Positions 26,001 through 38,565 of a DNA stretch of 64,000 bases are shown here, piece by piece. How positions within the stretch are numbered: position 1 is the first letter of the stretch; each line of letters starts with the position of its first letter. A model generated the notes under the pieces. It was not told the origin of the DNA. It saw nothing but the letters and a program-made list of their open reading frames with translations, and did not search any database. The position numbers were made by a program, and so were the translations under genes. The stretch lies in the NCBI GenBank assembly GCA_047967505.1, contig CM106541.1; one strand, written 5' to 3'. Origin of the DNA: Dipteris shenzhenensis (lineage: Eukaryota; Polypodiophyta; Polypodiopsida; Gleicheniales).

Positions 26001-29000
26001 TATGTGCTCCTCTTGGTGCAGTTCCAGAGATTGTATCACTCAGCTCACAAGGCCTATCAGGAATTTTTTATAAAGTGGGCTAGATGGTCCTTCCCACACA
26101 AGAGGGGAGTCTAAACATCAGCGATCCAGACTTGCAATGCAAGACCTTGATTTGCAAGTTTGTGGTTAGAGGAATTAAGCCTAGGAATGAGCCTTGGAAA
26201 AACTTATTCATTCACAATATCCAAGCTTTCCGCTCTGGAGGACCTCTCTAACCTCCCAGATGATGATTTTGTACCCTCCACTTTTGGAGAGCCAGTTATC
26301 GACATCCCTTTTGAGAGATCCTTCTCTCTCTCACCTGTGGACTCTCCTCCCCTTGGACCTCATGTGTGTGGCAGGAGGTCAACTCCGGTAGAGGTTTCTT
26401 TTTCTGCCACCAGGTCGGGTAAGGTATTCCAACCCACTTCCTCCCGCCGATGAGGATAGCCAGTTGTAATATACAGGGATTGGGCGACATCCCTCATCGC
26501 CGTCGCAGACAGCTGATCAGGAATCAGCTCCATCCAGGTGTTTCACGTGGTTCCCTTGACATTCTTTTTCTTCAGGAACACAAACTGGATGTCAGCGATT
26601 GCTCCAAGTCAGGTAAGCTGCTCTCAGACCGGACTTTTTGGCTTCCTGCCTTGGGAACCAGAGGAGGTACATGCATTTCAGTTTCAGATTCTATTCTCCC
26701 TCTGGTCATTGGACACGGTACCATAACCCCCTCCAGGGCCCAGTGGGTTTTACTTCTGATTGACAGACGTAAGGTTGGTTTCCTCAACCTCTATGCTCCG
26801 AACAATAGAGGGGACCGTGTTCTGTTTTGGAAAGAGTTGCTCTCGTGGGCTGACGTTGTGGATTCGTGGATTTTTGGAGGTGACTTCAACATGGTTGAGG
26901 CACCTTCTAATAAGAAAGGGGGCAGAGAAGGTGGTATCCACTCCCTCGAGAGAGCAGCCTGGGATGCCTTCTTGTTCAGGTTCAGTGGCAGAGATGTTTG
27001 GTCAGATGATGCATTTCATATTAAGTCTCAGTCACTTTTGTTTTCCTGGTCGAACCATAGGGTGCATATGCCTATCCATGCTCGGATTGATAGATTCTAT
27101 GTAGGTGACTGGGCTCTTGATAGAGGGGGGACAGTTTGCATTGCACCTGGTGTTTCCACTTCACACCATTTTCCAGTAGTTTTGTCCATCTCAGAGCCTC
27201 ATCTGAGAGGACGGTCTCACAGTATCAGGATCCCCAATGCCTTATACACGGATGAGACTCTCACACAGGCAGTGTTGGAGATCTGGGTTTCTCACATGTA
27301 GGGGGGGATGGCCGGTCCTTCACATGTGGCCACAGCACCTACCAATATCGCTAGTGCTCGGCGAGGTGAGGTACTCAGGCGGGAGATTGGTATCCGCCGG
27401 CAGTTGGCAGCCTTACACAGGGAGGAGCAAAGACGACCATCAGATGCTTGGATACAAGAGCGCCTTGCTGCGGACTTTGCTTGATCAGAGAGCAGTATGC
27501 CTTCCATGCACGGGAGTCCTTTTGGATACAGATGGGAGGGAGAGTCAATAAACACTTTTTCTCTACACTTGGTCCCAGACATAGTCAGCTTATTGACTCT
27601 AACGGCGTTTTGCAGTCCCATCCGAAGACCGTCATGCACTTAGCGACAGCTTTCTATGCCTCCCTACTTACCGCAGATCCTAACACATAGGCCAGAGATG
27701 TGGCTAGAGATGAAGTTTGGCAGATTTTACCTGTGTTGGTCACCCCAGAGATGTTATGCTCACTTAATGCACGCTTTACCAACACAGAATTCAAGACTGC
27801 TCTCTCCGCCCTTCATAAGGGCAAATGCCCTAGATCTAATGGTCTTACTCCTTCTTTCTTTATAGCCTTTTGGGATATGATAGGTGATCCCATTGGAGAC
27901 CCATCACTCTTTTGGGCACTCTTTACAAAATCCTTGCCAAGGCGATCAGCATCCGATTACAGCCCCTTCTTCCAGACCTCATCCATGATACTCAAACAGG
28001 CTTTGTGCATGGCAAGAGCATTCTTTATAATATCTTTTCCTTTTGGGAAGCCACAAAGTGGGCTATGCATAGCGGGCAGAGGCTGGCAGTTCTACTCCTG
28101 GACTTCAAGAAAGCCTATGACAGAGTAGATTGGGGTCTTCTTGAGGGCACTCTTCTACAGTTTGGATTTTCAAATGCTTGGATTAGAGGGGTGGCCTCCC
28201 TTTACAGATCAGCCCACAGCCAGGTTTTCATTGGAGGGGTAAGGGGTGACAGATTTCATCCAGATCAGTTCGTCAGGCATGCCCTTTAGCCACCTTCCTC
28301 TTTCTTTTTGTGGCAGAAGATATGAGTATCTTCCTTAGATCTCAGACTGAGCTTTTTGGGTTGAGATTGCCCTTGAGACAGGAGCAGGAGCTTCTTGACT
28401 GTGAGTTGCCTGATGACACTGCTATTTTTATTGAGGCCTCTTCGCAGTCACTTGATTCTTTCCGAACAGCCTTGGATATTTTTTGCTCAGCTGCAACAGC
28501 ACACATTAACTCGCATAAATCCTTTGGCTTTTGGATTAGTGATGAGGACACTCCAGGCTGAGGAGTTGACATTGGCTTTTCCTGGATTCAGAGGGGTGTT
28601 CCTATCAAGTATTTGGGATGCCAGGTAGGATTGGGCATCTCTCCAGCACAGCAGTTTGCCCAAGTACTAGAAAGTATAAGGAAAAAGCTTCTTTTTTGGA
28701 GCTCTGCTTAACTCGACCTTGCATCTAGAGTTGTGGCAGTGAACCAGGTTCTCTTGGCCACCGCCTGGTTTGTGTGTTCTTGCTGGTGCCGGTCTAGGGA
28801 TTGCATCACTCAGCTTATTAGACCAGTCAGGAATTTTGCATGGAGTGGACTTGATGGCACAGCAGATGTTGCAGCGAGGGTGGCCTGGGAGACCATTATT
28901 CTCCCTACATGTGAAGGGGGCCTTAATATCATTGACCCGGACTTGCAGTGCAGGGCATTGCTTTGTAAGATGGTGTTGAGGGGACTCATGCCTGGGCAGC

Positions 29001-32000
29001 AACCTTGGAAGGATTTCTTTTTTGGACGCATTCAGGCTTGCACACCAACCTTGGGAGATGATTGGGTGGACAGCCCTCGTTGGATTTTTACTTCCGCCCC
29101 TCTCAGATCTCCTGCCTCTCCTCTCATGATTGCCATCCTGAAAGCTTGGGGGAGCTTCAGGAACACTCTTCAAAGGATTCCACCTTCTACCGTCGAAGAG
29201 ATTGATAGGCAGCCGATCATTTGGAATGATAGTATACTTGACGAGCATGCCAGACCACTGGGCACTTCCCATTACATGCAGTGGTCTAAATGGGAGAGAG
29301 GCCCCGCCTACACAGTAGGCACTTGGAAGGCTTTTATCAGGCTACCTGAGGATCAAAGACTGCAGTCCATGAGTCACCTCAGAGGGGTAGCATGCAAGAT
29401 TCAGCAGATAGATGTAGTCATCCCGATGGAATGAATCGTTGAGTTGCCTATTACTTCCACCACTTGGATGGGGGCTTTTTCGAGGACAGCAGTTCCTTTA
29501 CAGGTGATCGCTCTTCGAGGTCTCGAGGAAGATGCACTGGTCTTTGACGTTGGGGATGGAGGTATACTCTCTACATCCAAGGATGATATTCTTCTAGAGG
29601 TTGCCTTTCAGCCTATTAGGATTGCTGGTTTTGTGGACCATGGAGCGGGCTTGCACTGGTACTTAGACCCCAACCCTCTGCTCTTGGCCTTGGGATCCTG
29701 GAGGTTGTGGTTATATGGAGGTGCACCTATTAGGTGCTTGCAGTGGGACCCAGGAGAGTGGGAGTGGATAGACCATGGGCACTGAGAAAGGGGGATTCCC
29801 TTCTTTCATTTCACGGTTGGTAATGCCAGGAGATTTCAGCTGAACAATAGGGGTTGGATTCCCTCCAAAGCCCCCCATTGGGAAAGCTTCTTCATGACCG
29901 CAGATTTGCGTAGAAATTTCTGGAGGAGGCTCTAAAAATCCCTCAGAAATAGAAAGATCACTCTTTTCTTTTGGCTTTCTATTCATGGAGGGATTGTAGT
30001 GAACCTGTGGAGATCACGATTTGGGGCTGATCCCACTTGTCCTCGCTGTCATTCTGCAGAGAGTTAGTGCGACATTGCCTTTGGGACTGCAGTCAGGCGA
30101 GGACTATTTGAAAAGGGGTTGCTCGGATACTCAGCATCTTTCATACTTCCCCTTTCTTCATGACTTGGGGCTTGGTCGCATGGTTATCCCTTACTGGGCC
30201 CCAGGTGTTTTATGAGGGTGAGCCTTCTTCTTGGGCACTCTCGGTCCACCGGCAGGTGATAGAGCCCTGCTCTCTTCAGGATGTACCACTTACTCCCTTC
30301 AGAGCTTCTCATGCTTCAGTGGACACCTCTTGGGAGATTTTGGCTAGCATTTCCTCTCGGCACATTTGGAGAGCCAGATGTACAGAGGCCTTGGATGGCA
30401 CCCAGATACACCTATCACAGGTGTTCACAGGTATTCGGACTGACACGGTTCACACTTTGATAGCCATATGGGCTAGCATGCAGGGCCCTTCACGGGAAGC
30501 CTCTTCTAGAAGGACTATATTTCTTCGAGTTTGGAGAGGTTCTCCCTTTTTCTCGGAGGTTTCTACCGGATTGAGATGGCACTATCAACCTCAATCCTTT
30601 CTTTTTGGCTCTTGAGCTTTTCATGCATTGCATGATGTATCCCATATGGAGCTTGCTCTAACGGTTTTCTTTAATACTTAATAGAAGTCTCTTTTTGCAA
30701 AAAAACAAAAAAAAAAGCTTTCAGCCCCTCCTCATGGGGAGATTGGATGGACAGCGCTAGATGGATCTTCACCTCAGCCCGCCTCAAGTCTCCATCCTCC
30801 CCGCTTATGGTTGCGATTCTGAAGGCTTGGACCAGCTTCAGAGATACCCTTTGTAGAGTTCCTCCCTCCTCTATCGAAGAGATTGACAGGCAGCCGATTA
30901 TGTGGAATGAGAGTATACTTGATGAGCAGGGTAAGCAGCTTGGTATGTCTCACTATATGCAGTGGTCCAGGTGGGAGAGAGGCCCTGCTACCTCCGTAGG
31001 TTCTTGGAAAGCTTTCAAGAGGCTTCCAGAAGTTTGCCAACAGCAAACAGTTAGTCACCTCAGAGGATGTGCAAGGAGGATACTTCAGATTGATGCCGCC
31101 CTCCCCTATGACTATGTGGATACAGATGACAAGCCCATTGTTTGCTCCGTGTGAATGGGGGCTTTCTCGAGGACAGGCATTCCTCTCCAGGTTATAGCTT
31201 TTTTGGGAGCACATGAGCATGCCTTTGGTTTTGGATGCACAGGTAGGTGGCACGCTGGTTATTTCTTCAGAGGATATCCTTTTGGGCATGCCTTTTCAGC
31301 CTGTCAGGATCATAGGCTTTTTGGATCAGGGCAAGGACTCTGCATGGCATATTGATCCGAGCCCTCGTCTCTCTCTTTCAGGTTCTTGGAGATTGTGGCT
31401 CTTTGGAGGAGTCCCGATAAAGTTTCTTTAGTGGGACCAAGGAGAGTGGGAATGGATTGTTGCAGGGAACCAAGAGAAGAGCCTTCCTTTTTTTGGTTAA
31501 ACGGTCAGTAATGCCAGAAAGTTACAGATCAGTTGTAGAGCCTGGAGACCTTCCATGGCCCCTCATTGGGAGAGTTATCATGTTTTTGCTGATTTGCAGA
31601 GAGTCTTCTAGCAGAGGCTTTGGAGATCCCGAAGAAATAGAAAGGTCACTCTATTGTTTTGGCTTTCTATTCATGGAGGGATTGCAGTGAATAGGTGGAG
31701 GCCTAGATTTGGGGCAGACCCCACTTATCCTAGGTGCTCGTCTGCTGTTGAGTCAATTCATCGTTGTCTATGGGACTGCAGGCATACGAGAGCCATTTGG
31801 ATGGGAATTGCCAGGGTCCTCGGTACTTTTGCTCCTTCTCATTTCTTCATGACGTGGGGATCAGTGGCTTCGCTCTCCTTATCAGGGCCTCATATCTTCT
31901 ATGAGTGGCAGGATGCTTCTTGGGCCATATGAATTCCACGTCACCTAGTCGAGACACCTAGTCGAGACTTGCTCTCTTGAGGATGTGCCTATCTCCCGCT

Positions 32001-35000
32001 ATAGACCAGTACATGCTGATGGGGATACCGCTTGGGAGATACTGGCTAGCATCACTGCTTGGCATATTTGGAGGGCTAGATGCACAGAGGCCTTAGACGG
32101 ATCTCAGGTCCATCCCTCGAACACCTTGGCCAATATTTGGACTGACACCGTTCACACACTGATGGCCAGTTGGGCAAGCATGCAGGGTTCTTCCCGGGCA
32201 GCCTCAGCCAGAAGGGTTATATTCCTTAGGGAATGGAGGGGTTCCCCCTTTTTCTTAGAGACTACAGCAGGGTTGAGGTGGCACTTTCAGCCTCAACCTT
32301 GGTTTCTTTCCAGCTCGTTTTGAGTTTTCTGTTTCCTAATTTCAGGGGGGTTTTCCTCATGCACAGCATGATGTATTTCCACTTTGAGCTTGCTCACGTG
32401 GGTATTCTTCATACTCAATAGAAGTCTTTTTCATGGAGTCAAAAAATATTGTCAGTGCTCCATGAGAGATTAGGGACCTCACATGGCTCTCAAAGGTCAA
32501 ATTTTAAGATAGGCATTGGGATAATCCTTTCTACCTCATTGAAGGAGACCTCAGGGCCAGTAGGCTAAGGTAGATCTGAAGATTTAAGGGCACCTCTAAA
32601 CGAATAGGCATGGGCCAAGAAATGGTCTATCCCTTAAACATTTAAAGGTTTCTGACTGTCAAGAAATGTTTACCTAAAAATCTTAGGCATGTTTTTCCAA
32701 GGGGAAATGTGTTTTCTTGCAATCTTTAGTGAACTGCTCTCAAACAGAAAAAGACAGAATGTATATACAGGCTCCCAGGCTTGTGAATTGGCAATTAAAA
32801 GGGCGGAAGTGAAGAGACGCAATTATAGAACATATGTACTTCTACATGGGATGCAAAACCAAGATCAGTCCCTGCTCTTAAAAAAGCTTAAGCAGTAACG
32901 TTTATACTCTAGAAAGGGAATTGAAACACAGTAAGATAATCATTCAACTGATTGTTCAACCTTCTAGTTTAAATTGTTCTGAAATAAAGCATATGCTACA
33001 TCCACAAGTGCAGCCTGCTCCATTCACTTGCAAGATATTTATGAAACATTTCAAATAGGCGTGATAAAATATTCTGAAGATGCTATGTAAATCTCTCAAA
33101 AGCAAAACCACCCAAATAAATTCATTATATCTATGTTGACTTGCAATTTTTCCACAGTATTTCACATTGAAACGGGACAGCACCCCATTAAAATAAAGAT
33201 TTCTAACAGAAATGGTACCTACAGCAGATCCATTATAGGTAAGCATGATATTTGTCAAAGCTGGGCCTTCCAGACCAACCCAAACAATCAGAATATCTTT
33301 CAGTTTGCAATGTTCTGGCAAGCTCCATCTGAGACCCCCAAGACTATATTCATGAGCCCCTGCTCCAGAGGATTCTCTGGAAGTTCTCTCTTCTTTTGGT
33401 TGATTATTCTGTTGCTGTTCGCAACCACAGCTTATGCTCCCTTCAGTGATGTCTTCAGTATCAGCCGTAGACGAGTCCAAACAGCACTTGTTCATGTTGA
33501 AGGTATTATTTTCCACACTCCCAGGACCAGTTCGCAAATCGTTGTGTTGCTGAATTTCATTAGTAGTTTCTCGAGGGGCCATTTCCCTATCCGGAATTCT
33601 CGCAAATACTATGTTCATCTTGTCACTGCTGCAAGGCAGATTTTGTCTCTCATGTGTTTTCTTTTTTATGCTTGGTATGGCATATGCATACTCAAAATCA
33701 AACAGCACCTGCTTGGACCAAAAACCACAAAGTCTGATAAAAGCCATAAATTTAACAATAAAGATAGCAACAAGAAACATAACTCTGCAAATAAGTTTAG
33801 AAGTTTGCCTATGGTATACACCGACAAGGACGCCCATTTTAAAATACTGGAGTCCAAAAATTTCTCAAGATCGAATAATGGAACTCGTAGCGTAAGATAA
33901 ACCATTTGACATGAGAAGAGCTTTCAAACTTTTCACTAGAATAAAGAACTCTGCTGCTCCCCATCACCTCCTTCCCCTCCTCAACCTCTTCCGCCCCTGT
34001 TCACCTCTTCTGCCCTGCCCTGCTGCCTGCTCCTCCTGCTTTACTTCCACTGACACTAACTCAGTCTACTAGACTCACACTCATACACGCACTCTCGGCT
34101 CTCTCAACACACTCAGCCTACCCGCCCTGCTCCTTCGCCTCCCTCTCCTACTCTGCCCCTCTGCTCTCCTGCTCTGCCCTTCGCTCTGCCCCTCCCGTGC
34201 TGCCCTCCCACTCTGCCCCTCCGCCCTGCTCCCTCGCCTCCCTCTCTCACTTTGCCCTCCTCTCTGCCCCTCCTGCGCTGCCCTCCCGCTCTGCCCCTCC
34301 GCCCTGCTCCTTCGCCTCCCTCTCCCGCTCTACCCCTCCCACACTGCCCCTCCACCTGCTCCCTCGCCTCCCTCTCTCGCTACGAAACCTGCCAAACATC
34401 GTTGGTCTGGGTAGGAGACGAATCGAGCCAAAACCCCATAGCTGTCTCTGAAGAGGCAGTAGAAACGTCCTCGAATCTCATAATAAACAGGACACCTGAA
34501 GATGAAGTGCTCCTCTGTCTCAACCTCCTGCATGTCACACAAAGTGCATATGCGCCTCTCCCTAAGTGGTCACTCTGCTCTGCCGCTCTCGATACAAAGT
34601 CTATGTGAAGAGACCCGGAACTACCCAAGAGAGATCCTCAGTGAGTGGGGTAAGTAAATCTAAGTGTACCCTGGTGGATCAATGAAACCCTCCGCTGTGA
34701 TATGTAAGAAGTGATCTTTGTAGAAGCCCACCTTGTCTATCGCACCGTGTACGGTCTCTGTGTCCCTCATTTGGCAATGCTGTGTCGGCTACCTCCGCTG
34801 ATCCATATATCTCTCATGTCAACTAGCTCCTCCTCCTCCTCTGGGGCCAAGTCAAATGCATAGAAATCTATGACCTGTCTCTGCGCTCAGTCTACCTCGG
34901 TACCCCGTGGTGCGGTGGTCCCATCCTCCTCCTCTCTGATATGTCATAGTAGTATCTCCCTGTGTCGTCGCATCTCCATCAGGTAGAGCCCAATGCAGAC

Positions 35001-38000
35001 CTGGTCCTGGAATTGGATCAGTCGTGAGAGTGGGCCAAAGCCGTATCCTGAAAAAGGCAGTGGTAGCGCCCTCGGATCTCATAGTAGACTGGGCAGAGAC
35101 ACAAAAAGTGCTCCTCTGTCTCAACCGTCCCCATCGTGCACAACCTGCAAGTCCACTGCTCTCTGGATATGCATGCATCTCTCCCTGTCTCGATCCTCAG
35201 CTGATGGGACGAGACCCGCATCTGTCCGATGGCAATCCTCAGCGTGTGTGAGACTCCTCTGTCCTCGAGATACTGAGGTCTGATGACGAGCCCGTCTTCC
35301 GATACTCTCAAAAAGTGGTCATAGTAGAGCTAAGTCTTGGTGGGGAACTCCTCGTCCCCCCCGAAGTGCGAGATGTGTGGAGCTAGAGGAGATCTAACCG
35401 TATGATGAGGTTAATCTCATCTCGTGGGATCGACTCGGGCTGTGCATCCATGCTATATTGAAATGGGGTAAGCTGATCCATCTGAATCCCGTGACTGGCG
35501 AACCATGCGGTGATGCATGCAAACCATGCTGTTCCTACCCCACTCTCAGATAATCGTATGGAGGACTCTAGTGCCAGTCTAGAAAGTCTCTCACGGGGGA
35601 GGTCCCAAACTCTGTGGAGGAAAGTCACTGTCTGAAAGATGGCATCAACCTGGAGAGGGGTCATGGCAAACTCTACCTGTACTATCTGAGAACGAAAGCA
35701 CTGCCTCTCTAGTCTAGCCAATGAAGCATATTCTCTGCTCAAGTGTGTCTGCCAGGTCTCATAGTGAAGATGGGTCCGAAAAAGACGACCCCAAGATAAG
35801 TGTATGATGAAACTACCTCAACACGTGACCCATCAAATGCGAACTGCTCCTGGCGCATGACAGCTCGAGATGTAATAAAGATCATAATCTTGTTTTATCA
35901 GGTTGACCTTCAAATCATGAGACTCACAAAAGGACTGTAGTGCATCAAGGTGTCTCTAGAGCCCCTCTGCTGAGGAAGACAAGAGAGCCACGTCATCTGC
36001 ATAAAGCAATATCCGGATCAACGTGCCTGCAAGAGAGCAACCTACCCCTCCTGGTCTGCATCACTCTCTCAAGCTCGTCAATGTAGAGGCCAAACAAGGT
36101 TGGGGGTAATGGACACCCTTGTTTGACCCCAATAGTGCTCATGATCTCATCTGTCCACCCACATCCTACCCGGACTCTACCTGAAACTCTCTCATAAAGT
36201 GCCATGACAACCCAAATGATCTCCTGGTCGTAACCCAAATCCTATAGGCGCCGTATGAGCCGCTTGGGATGCTTTTCAGTGGTAGAGACTCTTGGACAAA
36301 TGATGTTTTCATGATTTGCCTTCCTCGCTTCTATTTTCTTAGTTGAATATGAAATGTCAAAATGCCCATCCAATGCACGGATTGAAAGACTATAAGTTAA
36401 CAATTGGGTTGATGATTGGGCATCAGATAGATGTGGCACTATTTGCATTGCCCCAGGGGTCTCTACCTCAGATCAATTTCTAGAGGTTTGTTTTGAGCCT
36501 CGTATGCATGGGGGTTCAACCGGTATTAACATTCCAGATGCTCTACACAGAGAAGGGCCTTTAAAGATAGTGTTACACATTTGGGTCTCTCATATGCAAG
36601 GTGGGGTGCTGTCCTCTTCAGACTTGGCTTGGCAATAGCCATCTATGATAACACTGAATTTTAGCACTCCATTACTAGTAAAAGAGAAATGAGATTTTAA
36701 GACAAGAGGCTGCTAAACGTCAACAGTTAGCATCCCTATAGTGGGAAGAGGAGAAGCGGGCTTCAGAGCGCCTTGCTACAGCAAGGGTGACTCAACAAAA
36801 GGCACTTTTGGATCACTGAGTTGAGTATGCCTTTCATGCAAGAGAGTCCTTTTGAATTCAGATCAGAGGGACAGTCAATAAACAACTTTTTCAATTGCTT
36901 CTTAACTTATTGGCCGTGACGGGGTCTTACAGTTAGATCCTAATGCCATCATGCATATTGCTTCAGATTTTTAGGCGGCAGACAATGACACTTACTCCCA
37001 CCAACGATGATGCCAGGAAGAGGACTTTTAGGAAGCAGCAAGGACCCCTTTGATTCTTGGAGCTGAGAAAGAAGAAGTCACAAGGGGTGATGACTACGCG
37101 CACGCTGAAAATGATGAAAAAAGCCAACTCCACGCCCAAAAAGTGAGGTGAAGAGTTTTTTGTGTTTTAATCATTTGGTATCACAGCTTTGTTTTGACGA
37201 TAGGGCAGCTTATACCAAGGGTGATGTGTGTCCATTTTCATGAGGAGATGGGTTTTGGAGCGTTGGATTGACACAATCCCTGATCTCTGTTTACCGATCC
37301 TTCCCTTGGATTTGAATCTTGAACACATTTTAGGGAATGCAATAAAGCTTCGACAGAGGCTCTGGGTGGCGTTAACTTTTTCGTGTGATGTCCCCTACAC
37401 CCTAGAAAAATCCCACCCCCACCAAAGCACAAACCACAGTATAGTTCCATACATAAAATCAAGCCAATATGCACACGAATTTACACACTTGGGTTACATC
37501 AAAACATCTTACGATGTCTCTACAGACTTGTTCTAAGGATCCTCCAAGATCATGTCACATCCATACTAGAAAGTGACAATATGCTTGCATCCTATTTCGC
37601 ATGTGCATTCATGAACTTGATGATAAGAGGATTCTCCCTTGTATCATCTGCATACTCCCCAACAATCATTCTCGATAAGGGGTTTCTCTAGCATAAACCT
37701 CTCTCTCTCTCTATATTTATTTATTTATTTATTTAGAGAGAGAGAGAGAAGTTTGTGCTAGAGAAACCCCTCATCGAGATTGAAAGCTTTGATCTTCTGC
37801 TGCTCTCTTCCTCAAAGTTTTCCTAGATGCCCTTCTATGGCCCGTGTTTCTTCACCACTTGAGACCATGGTTTACCATTGTTGGCACGGGCTTCCACCTT
37901 GGCTTCAAAGTTTTCTTTTATCTTTTTTGGATTCTTCCATAACCAGTCCATGGCTGGTTTTGAGCTCCTCTAGGCACTCTTTCAAGGCTGCATTCAGTTC

Positions 38001-38493
38001 TCAGATTTTCTAAGGCATGAAAGCTCTAGATCCCTGCGAATCCAACTGAAGTGCCTAAATGCATGAGGCTTGGTGTTCGATTACTTTTCTCAAGGCATCA
38101 TTCTCTTTTTTCCAAGCATCCTACGTCTCATTCTAGGTGTCTAACCTTTCCATACACATCGTAATCCATCTTTGGGCTAAATTCCTAGTAGGGTTTGAAA
38201 GGCATGTACATTTGGCAAGATCTTGAAAGCCTCTTACATTGCTTCCCCCAGCACTTGGTGTTATCATTTTGTAGACAAAGAAGATATGTTCTCCCAAATG
38301 AAAATAGGGTGGGGTTACAGTAAAGTGTAGCTTGCTCTCACAGAAAAGATCAACGTCAAAACATGACAGGAATCCACAATACCATCAACTTCCGTCATGT
38401 CCCCTTCTCTCGGCAGAATTCCGTCAAGTCACATTTCTTGTCTTTTTGGGCTTTGTTTTTGCTGTGGGTTCTGTTGGGGTTGGCTGTGGGAAA

Positions 38494-38565
<72 letters not shown>

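Larger units (their letters stand above)
21454..26230 (+). mobile_element. LINE-A1, 5' part (outer L1-like element)
   Basis: Begins with a C/T-rich leader (21454-21640), then ORF1, endonuclease and RT. It is interrupted at 26230 by LINE-A2 and resumes at 30723. The two parts add up to about 6.5 kb, near full length for a plant L1. Many stops and frameshifts and a 362-bp internal duplication show it is dead. Confidence 0.85.
26231..30714 (+). mobile_element. LINE-A2, 4.5-kb L1-like element nested in LINE-A1
   Basis: 5'-truncated near the end of ORF1. Endonuclease, RT and C-terminal domain follow in order, and it ends with atagaagtctctttttgc and an A-rich tail (30699-30716). It is flanked by aagctttc on both sides. 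It is better preserved than LINE-A1 (a 283-codon endonuclease and a 233-codon C-terminal frame are open), so it is younger. Confidence 0.9.
8676..33222 (-). other. DPH2: Giant DPH2 intron (24.5 kb) filled with transposons
   Basis: Bounded by donor GCT|GTAGGT (exon end 33223) and acceptor TTTCCCAG (exon start 8675). Both flanks are in phase 0 and the joined protein block matches the family in length. The next three introns are only 116, 165 and 89 bp. Most LINEs inside are on the plus strand, antisense to DPH2. Confidence 0.85.

Noticed and set aside
33800-34360. Gly/Arg-rich and Pro/Leu-rich open frames
   Set aside because: Composition artefacts of the C/T minisatellite; no motif and frames open on both strands.
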